Part shown: piece after piece, positions 21,306 to 31,408 of the stretch
How the letters are laid out: every line of letters begins with the position of its first letter
Numbering within the stretch: position 1 is the first letter of the stretch
From: Nitrincola sp. A-D6
Lineage (GTDB): Bacteria; Pseudomonadota; Gammaproteobacteria; Pseudomonadales; Balneatricaceae
Length of the DNA: 41,490 nt
Reading direction: 5' to 3'
Assembly: GCF_000764495.1 (NCBI RefSeq)
Contig: NZ_JRLB01000072.1
Span: forward strand, 1-41,490
Made by a program: the position numbers and the translations under genes
Notes under the pieces: model-generated
The model's database searches: none
What the model was told of the DNA's origin: nothing
What the model saw: the letters and a program-made list of their open reading frames with translations, nothing else

Positions 21306-22082
21306 ATGACTGATGCACTGTTACTGGAAAAGCGTGGCCACATTGCCATTCTGACGCTGAATAATCTGCCTGCCAATACCTGGACTGCCGAGAGTTTGCA
21401 GGCACTGATCGACACAGTAGAAGCACTGAATGAGGATAAAGCCATCTGGAGTCTGGTGATAACCAGTGCCAGCGACAAGTTCTTCTCTGCTGGTGCTGAT
21501 CTGAAGCTGTTTGCCGATGGCAATCGTGAGGTGGCACATGATATGGCAGTGTTGTTTGGTCGGGCTTTTGAAACCTTAAGTCACTTTAGAGGCGTCTCTA
21601 TTGCGGCCATTAATGGCTATGCTATGGGCGGAGGTTTGGAAGTGGCGCTGGCCTGTGATCTGCGTATTGCTGAAGAGCAAGCCAAAATGGCCTTACCCGA
21701 AGCCAAAGTAGGTTTGCTTCCTTGCGCAGGCGGTACTCAGAACCTGACTCTGTTAGTGGGCGAGGGCTGGGCTAAGCGCATGATTCTTTGTGGTGAGCAG
21801 GTGAGTGCTGCTAAAGCCCTGTCGATAGGACTGGTTGAAGAGGTGGTCCCACAAGGGCAGGCCTTTGAGCAGGCCCTGGCCTTGGCTGAGCAGGTTGGGC
21901 AGCAAAGTCCGTCGGCTGTTACCGCCTGTAAAAAACTGATTCAGAATAATCGCCAGGCACCTTTCGCACAGGGCTATATTCTTGAGCGTGAGTGGTTTGT
22001 AGATCTGTTCAAAACCGAAGACCAGCGCGAAGGCGTCAACGCCTTCCTGGAAAAGCGCAAACCTCAGTGGAAGAACCGTTGA
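21306..22082 (+). CDS. Enoyl-CoA hydratase, probable methacrylyl-CoA hydratase
   Basis: Intact, 258 residues, crotonase family. Oxyanion-hole segments FFSAGADLKLF and NGYAMGGGLEVALACD and a catalytic-Glu segment ALPEAKVGLLPCAGGTQ are visible. In this operon it would hydrate methacrylyl-CoA to 3-hydroxyisobutyryl-CoA, and possibly tiglyl-CoA from isoleucine. It starts 9 nt after the dehydrogenase stop with AGGAG upstream. The C-terminus EGVNAFLEKRKPQWKN is typical for hydratases. Confidence 0.88.
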   Translation: MTDALLLEKRGHIAILTLNNLPANTWTAESLQALIDTVEALNEDKAIWSLVITSASDKFFSAGADLKLFADGNREVAHDMAVLFGRAFETLSHFRGVSIAAINGYAMGGGLEVALACDLRIAEEQAKMALPEAKVGLLPCAGGTQNLTLLVGEGWAKRMILCGEQVSAAKALSIGLVEEVVPQGQAFEQALALAEQVGQQSPSAVTACKKLIQNNRQAPFAQGYILEREWFVDLFKTEDQREGVNAFLEKRKPQWKNR

Positions 22083-22106
22083 GATGATGTATACAAGGAG
22101 CCGCAC

Positions 22107-23210
22107 ATGAGTTGTGTCCTGTTTATTGAACACCCTACGGCAGGCGATCAGTGCATTGCTGAAATCCGCTTGAATGCGGAAAAAAGTCTCAATGCGCTGA
22201 CACTGGATATGATCGACCTGATGTTACCGCAGTTGCAGAAGTGGCGCGATGATCCACGGATTAGCGCTGTGTTTCTCGACAGTGCCGGGGAAAAAGCCTT
22301 CTGTGCCGGTGGCGACGTGGTCAAACTCTACCGCGCCGTTACTGAAGAAACCAACAGCCGTTTTCCGGAAGACTTTTTTACCCGTGAGTATCAACTGGAT
22401 TATGCTCTGCACACCTACCCCAAACCGGTGATTTGCTGGGGCAGTGGCATCGTTATGGGTGGCGGTATGGGTTTGCTCAGTGGCTGTAGTCACCGGGTGG
22501 TAACTGAAACCTCCTATCTGGCGATGCCTGAAGTGACCATCGGTCTCTACCCGGATGTGGGTGGCAGCTGGTTTCTGAACCGTATGCCAGGTCATACCGG
22601 TTTGTTTTTAGGACTGACCGGAAACCCCATCAATGCCGCTGACGCCCTGTTTTTAGGACTCGGAGACCGTGCCCTGCGCAAGGATCTGCGTGACACCCTG
22701 ATGCAACGCTTGCAGGCATCCACTTGGCAGTTGCCGGCGACTCAGGTGATCGATGCTATCTTGCGTGAACTGGAAGCCGAATCGGCTGCCACCTTTGCGG
22801 ATATGCCGGCGCCGATTAAAGCACACCAAAGCTTAATACGTGAGCTGATGGATCAGGATTCAGTGGCTGAAATCCAGACGGCATTACAGGCTATTGAAAC
22901 CGATGATAAATGGGTACTAAGGGCACAAAAAGCCCTGCAGCAGGGTAGCCCCGTTTCAGTGCATATGATCGCACGTCAACTGGCGCACTGCCGACACCTG
23001 TCGCTGAAAGAGGTGTTTCAGCAAGAGTTGAATCTATCGGTGCAATGTTGTCGTCATCGCGAATTTCCAGAAGGAGTTCGCGCTTTACTGGTCGACAAGG
23101 ATAATCAACCGCAATGGACCTATGCATCGGTTGAAGCCGTTGAACCTGCATTTATTGATGCCTTGTTTGAGTCCCCCTGGTCAGGTGCGCATCCCTTGCA
23201 GGATTTGTAG
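22107..23210 (+). CDS. 3-hydroxyisobutyryl-CoA hydrolase
   Basis: Intact, 367 residues, the HIBCH branch of the crotonase fold. It releases CoA from 3-hydroxyisobutyryl-CoA, giving free 3-hydroxyisobutyrate for MmsB. Hallmarks: LNAEKSLNALTLDMIDLM, AFCAGGDVVKLYRA, WGSGIVMGGGMGLLSGCSHRVVTE, MPEVTIGLYPDVGGSWFLNRMPG, and a long C-terminal part with LSVQCCRHREFPEGVRALLVDKDNQPQW, typical of HIBCH and longer than in hydratases. The order between hydratase and mmsB follows the pathway order. Confidence 0.92.
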   Translation: MSCVLFIEHPTAGDQCIAEIRLNAEKSLNALTLDMIDLMLPQLQKWRDDPRISAVFLDSAGEKAFCAGGDVVKLYRAVTEETNSRFPEDFFTREYQLDYALHTYPKPVICWGSGIVMGGGMGLLSGCSHRVVTETSYLAMPEVTIGLYPDVGGSWFLNRMPGHTGLFLGLTGNPINAADALFLGLGDRALRKDLRDTLMQRLQASTWQLPATQVIDAILRELEAESAATFADMPAPIKAHQSLIRELMDQDSVAEIQTALQAIETDDKWVLRAQKALQQGSPVSVHMIARQLAHCRHLSLKEVFQQELNLSVQCCRHREFPEGVRALLVDKDNQPQWTYASVEAVEPAFIDALFESPWSGAHPLQDL

Positions 23211-23255
23211 TTAATTAGTCAACCATCTTATAAAAACAACAAGAGGTACTAGGTT

Positions 23256-24139
23256 ATGGCAACAATCGGATTTATAGGTTTAGGTAATATGGGTGGGCCG
23301 ATGGCGGCTAACCTGGCGAAAGCAGGCCATGTTGTACAGGCATTTGATCTGTCAGCGGATGCGCTATCAGCGGCAAAAGCGGCTGGCTGTCAACAAGCTG
23401 AATCAGCGCAAGATGCGGTTCAGGGGGCGGCGCTGGTGATCACCATGTTACCCGCGGGTAAACATGTGAAAGGTCTGCTGCTTGAGGGGATACGCCATTA
23501 TTCGAGCACCTGGCTGAAGGGGCGCTGGTGATCGATTGCTCTACCATCGATGTAAATACCGCGCGTGAAATTGCGACCGCTGCGCAGCAACGGCATATCG
23601 ACTTTATTGACGCACCGGTATCCGGCGGGGTGGGTGGCGCACAGGCGGGCACCCTGACCTTTATTGTCGGTGGTACGGCTGAGCAGTATGCAACAGCATT
23701 ACCCGTGTTACAGACGATGGGAAAAAACATTTTTCATGCCGGAGAACATGGAGCCGGTCAGATTGCCAAGGCATGCAATAACATGATGCTGGCTATTTTA
23801 ATGGCGGGCACCTGTGAAGCTTTGAGTATGGGGGTTAAGAACGGTCTTGATCCCGCCGTACTCTCGGACATCATGAAGCAAAGTTCTGGTAATAACTGGG
23901 CCCTGCAGGTGTATAACCCGGTTCCCGGTGTTATGGACAATGTACCGGCTTCGCGTGATTACCAGGGTGGCTTCCAGGTGGATCTGATGTACAAGGACCT
24001 GGGCCTGGCAATGGATCTAAGTCAACAGAGTGCCTCGGCAACGCCGATGGGTTCAGCGGCTCGGGCGCTATTTAATCTGCATAAGAGCCAGGGCAATGGT
24101 GGCTTGGATTTTTCCAGCCTGATCCGTTTGTACCAATAA
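23256..24139 (+). CDS. mmsB: 3-hydroxyisobutyrate dehydrogenase, frameshifted
   Basis: About 294 residues. NAD-dependent oxidation of 3-hydroxyisobutyrate to methylmalonate semialdehyde, the substrate of MmsA. The N-terminal Rossmann motif is GFIGLGNMGGPMAANLAKAG; substrate-binding DAPVSGGVGGAQAGTL; catalytic lysine in GAGQIAKACNNMML; C-terminal KDLGLAMDLS. The frame breaks at GGGG 23486-23489; one restored G gives LLLEGDTPLFEHLAEGALVIDCSTID. A short hairpin follows the gene at 24157-24180. Confidence 0.92.
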
Positions 24140-24156
24140 TTCAGGGATGACCGACA

Positions 24157-24180
24157 GGCTGGCCCAGTAATAGGTCAGCC
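24157..24180. other. Intercistronic hairpin between mmsB and prpE
   Basis: GGCTGGCC (24157-24164) pairs with GGTCAGCC (24173-24180), one G-U pair, 8-nt loop. No T tract follows, so it is more likely a processing or stability element than a terminator. Confidence 0.4.
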
Positions 24181-24217
24181 GCATCTCATACCAAAACAAC
24201 AATAACAGAGGTGAATT

Positions 24218-26127
24218 ATGTCCTATGTGCAGGCCTATGCCGCAAGCTTAAGAGACCCTGCGACTTACTGGAAAGAGCAGGCCGAGGCACTGAACTGGTT
24301 TAAAGCACCGGAGCAGCTACTGAATCAGACTGAGCAGGGCAGCTATAACTGGTTTGCCGATGGTGAACTGAATATCAGTTACCTGGCTTTGGATGTGCAG
24401 ATTGCCGAAGGTCGGGGTGATCAGGTCGCCCTGTATTACGACTCACCGGTTACCCAGACCAAAGAAGCCATCACCTATACAACACTGCTACAGCGGGTTG
24501 AGCTTTTCGCAGGGGCCATGCAACGGCTGGGGGTGATCAAGGGTGACAGGGTGGTCATCTACATGCCGATGATCCCGGAAGCCGCCGTGGCGATGTTGGC
24601 CTGTGCGCGTATAGGTGCAGTGCACTCTGTGGTATTTGGTGGCTTTGCCGCCAATGAACTGGCCATCCGTATCGATGATGCCGAACCCAAGCTGATCCTG
24701 ACTGCCTCCTGTGGCATAGAATTTGATAAAGCTCTGGCGTACAAGCCATTGGTTGATAAGGCCATTGATCTGGCTGCGCATAAGCCTGAATACACCATTG
24801 TCTGTCAACGCCCCAGATTACAGGCTGATCTGAACCCGTCACGGGATCTGGACTGGTATGAGTTTCAGCAAGGTGCAGAACCAGCCGCGGCCGTGCCAGT
24901 AAAGGGTACTGACCCGCTTTACATTCTGTATACCTCGGGTACGACAGGACAGCCCAAGGGCATAGTGCGTGATACCGGCGGTTACGCGGTTGCTCTGAAA
25001 TATGCACTGCAGCATGTGTATGGTATGCAAGCTGGAGATGTATGGTGGGGTGCCTCAGATATCGGCTGGGTGGTCGGACACTCATTTATTGTCTATGGCC
25101 CGCTGATGGGGGCTGCAGCTCTATTTTTTATGAAGGCAAGCCGATACGCACCCCGGATGCCGGGGCTTTCTGGCGTTTGATCAGTGAATACCGGGTTAAT
25201 TCGATGTTTTGTGCTCCTACCGCTTATCGAGCGGTGCGTAAAGAAGATCCCCAGGGTGAATTGGCAAAGCAGTATGACCTGAGCAGCTTGCGCTGGATTT
25301 TTGTCGCTGGTGAAAAACTGGATAGCAGCACTTATGAGTGGTTGAGTGAGCTGTTATCTGTGCCGGTGCTGGATCACTGGTGGCAAACCGAATCCGGCTG
25401 GCCGATGACCGCTCCGATGATGGGTTGGCAACACCCCGCACCAGCGCGCTTGGGTTCGACCAATAAGGCGATACCTGGTTATGACATCCGTGTACTGGAT
25501 GGCGAGGGTCGTGAAATGCCGGCAAATGAAGCGGGTAATATTTGTATTAAACTGCCTCTGCCACCGGGTTTTGCCTGGAGTATCTGGAACAATGATGAGC
25601 GCTTCAAACAGGCGTATCTGACCACCTTTCCGGGTTATTACCATACCGGTGATGGCGGCTATAAAGACGATGAGGATTATATCTATATCACCGGACGCAC
25701 GGATGATGTGATTAATGTATCAGGCCACCGCTTATCAACCGGTGAAATGGAGGAGGTGGTCTCGGCTCATCCGCAGGTGGCAGAGTGTGCTGTGATTGGG
25801 GTGACCGATGCGTTGAAAGGTCAACTGCCTGTGGCATTGGTTGTACTGAAAGCCGATGCCGATATCAGCGCTGCTGAACTGCAAGCGCAATTGGTGCATC
25901 AGATTCGGGAGCAGGTGGGGGCTGTTGCCTGTTTTCACCGGGCTATCGTGGTTGCACGGCTACCCAAAACCCGTTCAGGTAAAATTCTGCGTGCGGTGTT
26001 ACGTAAAATTGCCGCTAATGAACACTATGCCATGCCTTCAACCATTGACGATGCCAGCATTTTACCCGAGGTTGAACAAGCGCTTATTGCGGCAGGGTTC
26101 ATTGAAACTACAATGAGTCACAACTAG
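24218..26127 (+). CDS. prpE: Propionate-CoA ligase, frameshifted
   Basis: About 636 residues, PrpE/ACSS3 type of the acetyl-CoA synthetase family. It activates propionate (or acetate) to the CoA ester. Diagnostic: YDSPVTQTKEAITYTTLL near the N-terminus, GAVHSVVFGGFAANELAIRIDDA, YTSGTTGQPKGIVRDTGGYAVAL (AMP-binding), WWGASDIGWVVGHS, WWQTESGWPM, GRTDDVINVSGHRLSTGE and the C-terminal LPKTRSGKILR with the acetylatable lysine. The frame breaks in the T run 25124-25129; one restored T gives ALFFYEGKPIRTPDAG. Valine breakdown yields propionyl-CoA, so this ligase may recapture free propionate. Confidence 0.9.
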
Positions 26128-26168
26128 ATATTGCAGCGGATAGCACCGTTGCACTGAGGAAATAAACG

Positions 26169-26930
26169 ATGCAGATTAAACAAAAAGTGTTTGTGATTAC
26201 CGGCGGAGCCAGAGGTCTGGGTGCGGGTATGGCTAGCCATCTGGCTTCATTGGGTGCGGATGTGGCTTTGATCGATCTGGATGCGGATATGCTTAAAAAA
26301 ACCGCTGATCAACTCTGTGTAATGGGGGTGAAATCCCAGGGCTATGTGTGTGATATTACTGACGAGTCGCAAGTAGAAAACACCTTTTCCCGTATTCGTG
26401 AAGATTTCGGGGCGCTGCATGGCTTGGTGAATAACGCCGGTCTGATGCGTGACGGTATGCTGATTAAGCTAAAAGACGGCAAGCTGGTTGATAAAATGTC
26501 ACTGCAGCAATGGAACGATGTGATCAATGTGAACCTGACCGGCAGTTTTTTATGTGGCCGTGAAGCCGCTGCTATTATGGCTGAACAGGGTGAAGGCGGC
26601 GTGATTGTTAATGTCTCCTCTGTATCCCGGGCTGGTAATGCCGGTCAAACCAACTACTCGGCAACCAAATCCGGTGTGGCGACACTAGTCGTTAGCTGGG
26701 CAAAAGAACTGGCCCGATATGGCATACGTGTTGGCGGCATAGCACCAGGAGTGATTGCTACAGAAATGACGGCGCAAATGAAGCCGGAAGCTATAGATCG
26801 CATGCTGACCGCTGTTCCTTTGCGACGCTTGGGAGAGGTCAGTGAAATGGCGCATACGCTGCAATATATTGTTGAAAATGACTTTTTTACCGGCAGGATT
26901 ATCGAAATGGATGGTGGCCTGCGGATTTAA
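26169..26930 (+). CDS. SDR-family dehydrogenase, possible 2-methyl-3-hydroxybutyryl-CoA dehydrogenase
   Basis: Intact, 253 residues, classical short-chain dehydrogenase. NAD(P)-binding TGGARGLGAGMA, NNAG motif (VNNAGLMRDGM), catalytic Ser in VNVSSVSRAGNA, catalytic Tyr/Lys in NYSATKSG, C-terminal FFTGRIIEMDGGL. An Asp near the end of the second strand (ALIDLDADML) favours NAD over NADP. FabG and HSD17B10-type enzymes look alike; in this BCAA operon, oxidation of 2-methyl-3-hydroxybutyryl-CoA in the isoleucine branch is the best guess. Confidence 0.8.
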   Translation: MQIKQKVFVITGGARGLGAGMASHLASLGADVALIDLDADMLKKTADQLCVMGVKSQGYVCDITDESQVENTFSRIREDFGALHGLVNNAGLMRDGMLIKLKDGKLVDKMSLQQWNDVINVNLTGSFLCGREAAAIMAEQGEGGVIVNVSSVSRAGNAGQTNYSATKSGVATLVVSWAKELARYGIRVGGIAPGVIATEMTAQMKPEAIDRMLTAVPLRRLGEVSEMAHTLQYIVENDFFTGRIIEMDGGLRI

Positions 26931-26951
26931 GTAAACCCCTGGAGGGTTATT

Positions 26952-27551
26952 ATGCCTTGTTATCGTATTGATGGTGTTACACCGGTTGTGGATCCAACCG
27001 CCTATGTTCACCCGACAGCTGTACTGATTGGTGATGTCCAGGTGGGCCCAGGCTGTTATGTCGGCCCCAATGCCAGTTTGCGGGGCGATTTTGGTCGTAT
27101 CATCCTTAAACAAGGGTCGAACCTTCAGGATACCTGTGTGATGCACGGCTTTCCTGGCACGGACACGGTGATTGAAACCAATGGCCATGTGGGGCATGGG
27201 GCGGTGTTGCATGGCTGTATTGTCGGTGAGGATGCGCTGATCGGCATGAATGCCGTGGTGATGGATGGTGCTGTGATCAGTGCACGCTGTATCGTGGCGG
27301 CGACCGCTTTTGTAAAAGCCAACTTCAGCTGCGAAGAAGCCTCATTGATAGTCGGAGCGCCGGCTAAAGTTTTGCGCCGCTTATCAGATGAAGAGATTGC
27401 CTGGAAGCAGGAAGGAACGGGAGCTTATCAACGCCTGACTGAGCGCTGCCTGGAAAGTCTGGAACTCTGTGAACCTCTGGGTCAGATTGAAGCGAATCGT
27501 CCACGGATTGATGCCGGTGATCTTAAACCCAAGCAGAAACCTGTGACTTAA
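26952..27551 (+). CDS. paaY: PaaY-like gamma-carbonic anhydrase-fold protein
   Basis: Intact, 199 residues. A left-handed beta-helix of hexapeptide repeats (for example [31 protein letters not shown]) with metal-ligand-type histidines in CVMHGFPG and [11 protein letters not shown], then a C-terminal helical tail ([12 protein letters not shown]). Overall it reads like PaaY/CaiE. PaaY of phenylacetate pathways is reported to be a thioesterase that frees CoA from dead-end intermediates; no paa genes are here, so a CoA-salvage role in valine breakdown is an inference. Its stop overlaps the next start (TAATG). Confidence 0.82.
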   Translation: MPCYRIDGVTPVVDPTAYVHPTAVLIGDVQVGPGCYVGPNASLRGDFGRIILKQGSNLQDTCVMHGFPGTDTVIETNGHVGHGAVLHGCIVGEDALIGMNAVVMDGAVISARCIVAATAFVKANFSCEEASLIVGAPAKVLRRLSDEEIAWKQEGTGAYQRLTERCLESLELCEPLGQIEANRPRIDAGDLKPKQKPVT

Positions 27552-28363
27552 TGGATGGTAAAGTCTTGTCTATGCGCATTAACGAGACACTGATTGACGA
27601 TCGCTTTGTTGCGGTGCCGGGAGGGTCTGTGTTTGTGCGCCGATGGCGGCCTGCCGAGACCAGCTCTGTTGTGCCGTTGGTTTTGCTACATGACTCGCTT
27701 GGCAGTGTTGCTCAGTGGCGTGATTTTCCCTTGCAACTAGCCGAACGCCTTCAGCGTCCAGTGATCGCCTATGACCGCTTGGGCTTTGGTCAGTCGAGTG
27801 CCCGAACGGCCTTGCCATCAGCTGATTTTATTATTGAGGAAGCTGAGCTTATTTTTCCGGTATTGTGTCAGGCGATGGGCATCACCCGCTTTTGCTTGCT
27901 CGGCCATAGTGTTGGCGGGGTGATGGCATTGACGATTGCCGCCTCTAAAGCAGAGGCCTGTGAAGCCACCATTACCCTGGCCGCCCAGGCGTTTGTTGAG
28001 GAGCGTACCCTGGAAGGAATTCGCGCTGCTCAGCAGCAGTTTGCTCAACCAGCCGCGTTTAACAAGCTGATGAAATGGCATGGTGACAAAGCACGCTGGG
28101 TGCTGGATGCCTGGACCGGAACCTGGTTGTCACCGGCATTTCGTTCCTGGACCATCGATGCCTGTCTGCCACATATTCACTCGGCCGTACTGGTTATTCA
28201 TGGAGATAGTGACGAGTATGGCTCTGTTGCCTTTCCCCAGCATATTGCTGCCGGTGTAGCGGGCCCGTCTAAACAGGTGATTATGCAACACTGTGGTCAT
28301 CTACCCCATGCGGAACAGCCTGCACAGGTGCTGGATTTGATCGCTGATTTTATGCAGTCTTAG
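27551..28363 (+). CDS. Alpha/beta-hydrolase fold protein
   Basis: Intact, 270 residues. Nucleophile elbow GHSVGG (in CLLGHSVGGVMAL), oxyanion region LVLLHDSLGSVAQW, an acid candidate in VIHGDSDEYG and the catalytic His in MQHCGHLPHAEQP complete a Ser-Asp-His triad. It overlaps paaY by one base and ends the plus-strand operon, converging on the kinase gene with a 14-bp overlap of 3' ends. The substrate is unknown; a CoA or other ester linked to the operon is possible. A second ATG at 27572 is an alternative start. Confidence 0.75.
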   Translation: MDGKVLSMRINETLIDDRFVAVPGGSVFVRRWRPAETSSVVPLVLLHDSLGSVAQWRDFPLQLAERLQRPVIAYDRLGFGQSSARTALPSADFIIEEAELIFPVLCQAMGITRFCLLGHSVGGVMALTIAASKAEACEATITLAAQAFVEERTLEGIRAAQQQFAQPAAFNKLMKWHGDKARWVLDAWTGTWLSPAFRSWTIDACLPHIHSAVLVIHGDSDEYGSVAFPQHIAAGVAGPSKQVIMQHCGHLPHAEQPAQVLDLIADFMQS

Positions 28364-30177
28364 TCTTAGGGTTTTTGGGATAAAAATGCTCAGCAACCCG
28401 GGCCTGTCGGCTAAATTCACGGGTATTTTTGTAGGGCATTTTCATAAAACCCGAGACACCCAGGCCGTCTATGTCCGGGAGTGATTTAACAATGCGCTCC
28501 AGTGCGGCAGCAAAGTCGGCTTCTCTACCGGGGTCAAGTAACACATAGTAGTTATGAATTTTTAAATGTGTTGGCAGGACTTCAAAAATAATCAGACCGG
28601 TATGGCGTATTTCATTCAGAAAGGCTATTTCCTGCATGATGCTTTGAGGTAGCAGCAACAGCTCATCCGGGTCCTGACCATCTTCAAAATAGGAGTGATT
28701 ACGACTGCTGTCCTCATTCAGCGGTGCCTGCGTCACCTCAAACGGAATTGCCATGTCTGCCGGTGGAATAAACGCGTGGGTATCATCTTCGCGTTGAAGG
28801 TGAAGGGTGTTTTTGGCATCAAACAAACAGCATTTGAACACACCCTCACGGTGGATAGCACGTGCCAGCGTGACCATGGTATTGACTGCACTAATGAAGG
28901 GTTGCTTCAGCTCGGGCGCATGCAGGTTTAGGCTGGAGTCGATAAAAATGTCATCATCTTCCCAGCGGATTGCCAGTCCACCCAGAACCGGGTATCTGCC
29001 CAGACGGCTGACCGCACAGAGAAATGCGCGCTCTGTGCGTCCCATGCCGTGCATAAAGTTTTTGTAATACTTCTCCAACTCGACATCATCGACATCAGCC
29101 AGCAGCTCCGGGTCCAGATTGGCTTCCCGAAGGAAACTTTTGCGGGAGGTATACACCACAGTTTCCATGTGCTGCTGATCCTGAAACACCCAGATGGGAA
29201 TCAGGGGTTTATCCGGGATAACCGCCAGCTCTGGAATGATCCATTTTTTCATGTAGGGCATCTGCGAGATCAGATAGTCACCCGCCTGTAGTCTGTCCTG
29301 GTCACTGCCCGCCAATAAGGTCTGCAGGGTGATCGCAAAGGCTTTCGGCAGCCCCAATGCGGTGACCGGGATGGCATCATAACCGTAGCGGCAGGACTGA
29401 CCGGATGCCAAAGCATAGAGTGTTCCAGCCAGGCCCTGTTCATCAAAGCGCGGCGAGCTTAGCCCGCCATTTAACTGATCTTCTCCGATAAAATACACAT
29501 CGCCCAAGCGGGCATTGGTACTGTGTAAATTTTCACTGAGAAAGCTCAGCCCTGGCGCTGAGGCCGGTTGTCCGTCACTATCCAGTTGCGCAAAAACACT
29601 CGAGCCCCAGTCGATCAGTTTGATACTTTCATCAGCGGGTTGAAGACAATATTGGAGGGTTTTATATCTCCGTGAACAATTGGGGCGAGCTGATCATTGA
29701 CTTTAAACGCCCGCAAAGTGGTCAGCACATCCACCAGTTGTGCGGCGATTTTGATGATTAAACGGGGAGAGAGACGCCCTTGCTGAATTGAATAGCTTCA
29801 AGATCCATGCCGGGTGCACGTTCCATCATTAACACGGACTGCCTTGAAATGCGGGTATATTCACTCACGGCAGGAATGCCCGGGTGTAACACCTGACTTT
29901 GCATCCAGGCCTCATCTTCGAGCCGGTCCTGAACGGCCTGAGGTAAATTGATGCGTGAAAACTTGAACACATAATCGGTCAGTTCATTAGAGCGTCCGGC
30001 GAACACAAAGCCATACGCGCCCTTGCCGATAAATTCTATATCAGAAAAGCCCAGTAAACCGAGTTGATCCATACACAGCTGTACCCAGTCTTTAATTTTC
30101 TGAGCATCTTCATGGCTCATCAGATAGATCGACTGCTCTTCGTTGATATAAAACTGTTGCAGCAACGGACGCGTCAC
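28350..30177 (-). CDS. Hanks-type Ser/Thr protein kinase coupled to BCKDH, frameshifted
   Basis: About 609 residues after repair. Kinase domain about residues 45-295: glycine loop GKGAYGFV (51-58), Lys72 in YVFKFSR, helix-C Glu near 87-89, catalytic loop HGDIKPSN (Asp171, Asn176) and DWG (190-192) in place of DFG. All essential residues are present, so it is probably active. Breaks are at 29764-29767 (repair gives VSLPRLIIKIAAQ) and 29635-29639 (repair gives FNPADESIKLIDWG). About 310 C-terminal residues match no family I recognise, and no membrane helix is evident. The GTG start at 30177 lies 1 nt after the bkdB stop; an ATG at 30120 is an alternative. Its position as last gene of the bkd operon suggests regulation of the dehydrogenase. 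It is not of the GHKL-type mitochondrial BCKDH kinase family. Confidence 0.82.
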
Positions 30178-30178
30178 G

Positions 30179-31382
30179 CTAGCGCAGCTCTGTCAGCATA
30201 CTCAACGGGTTTTCCAGATACGCTTTCCAGGTGTTGCAGAAGCGCGCCATGCTGGCACCCTCAATGATACGGTGATCCCCTGACCAACTGATCTGCATGA
30301 TTTTTCGTGCGGTAACACGGTCCTCTGCATCAAAGCGGGGGAGTCTTTGTATCTTGCCTAATGCCACTATGGCGACCTCCGGCTTATTGATAATGGGGGT
30401 AGCTACCGTTCCGCCCATAACCCCTATGTTTGACAGAGTAATGGTGCCACCTTTCATCTGTTGCGAGGTGAGCTTACCCAGCCTGGCCGCATCGATCAGT
30501 TGATTTAACTGTTGGGTGATCTCAACCAGATTTAAGCGCTGTACCGCTTTGATGTTAGGCACCAATAAACCCGTTGGCGTATCCACAGCAAAGCCGATAT
30601 TGTGGTCCGTCTGGTAGATGATTTCGCTGCAGTCATCATTCACACGGCTGTTGAGCAGGGGATGTTGCAGCAGCGCCAGGGAGAGTGCCTTGATAAACAG
30701 TGGCATCAGACTCAGGCGTAACCCTTCAGCTTCAAAAGCCGGCTTGAGTGCCTGCCTGGCGTCCTCCAGTTGGGTGACATCCAGTTCGTCGACATAGGTA
30801 AAATGCGGGATGCTGCTGGCAGAGTCCTGCATCTGTCTGGCCATCAGCGCTTTAATCCCTTTGATGGCTTCGGTGGTGGGTGTTTGATTTGTAGCACTGG
30901 CGGTGGCTCCAGACTGCGTCGGTGTCAGCAGGTCTTCCTTGTAAATGCGTCCGTTTTTGCCGCTACCCTCAATCGCACCGAGATCCAGCTCCATTTCGCG
31001 GGCCAGGCGCCTGACAGCGGGACTGGCAACAGGCTTGTTGGCCAGATCGCTGACGTCCGCCTTTGTCTGTTCAACCTGGTTTCAATGTCGTCAGGCTGTT
31101 GTGGGGGTTCCTGTGCGGCTGTTTCATTTTCCTGGCCTGGTTCAGCCTCAACGTCTATTTCAAACAGGGCTGGTGCACTTTGGCAATATCACCTTGCTGG
31201 TAATACAGTTTGCTGATCACACCAGTATACATTGAGGTAATTTCAACCAGGGCTTTGTCTGTCATCACATCCGCAACTGGCTGATCTTCTGCGACGTTTT
31301 CACCTTCACTGATACGCCACTCAACCAGTTCACACTCTACGATGCCTTCACCAATATCAGGCAGGATAAAATCTATTTTCAT
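30179..31382 (-). CDS. bkdB: Branched-chain 2-oxoacid dehydrogenase E2 (lipoyl acyltransferase), frameshifted
   Basis: About 401 residues. Transfers the branched acyl group from E1 via lipoyl-lysine to CoA. One N-terminal lipoyl domain (MKIDFILPDIGEGIVECELV) with the lipoylated Lys in VMTDKALVEI; a linker rich in Glu/Gln/Pro; a peripheral-subunit-binding domain (VASPAVRRLAREMELDLGAIEGSGKNGRI); then the catalytic domain ending SWSGDHRIIEGASMARFCNTWKAYLENP. The catalytic His is present but the usual DHRxxDG reads DHRIIEG (Asp to Glu). Breaks at 31172-31173 (repair: VHPALFEIDVEAE) and 31075-31076 (repair: ETRVEQTKADVSDLANK). No E3 gene follows; a kinase gene takes that place. Confidence 0.92.
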
Positions 31383-31408
31383 GGGTTACTCCAAACCGAA
31401 TCGGTAAA

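Noticed and set aside
28350..28363. Overlap of the 3' ends of the hydrolase and kinase genes as an annotation error
   Set aside because: Both proteins keep family-like or open sequence to their stops; a 14-bp convergent overlap is plausible.
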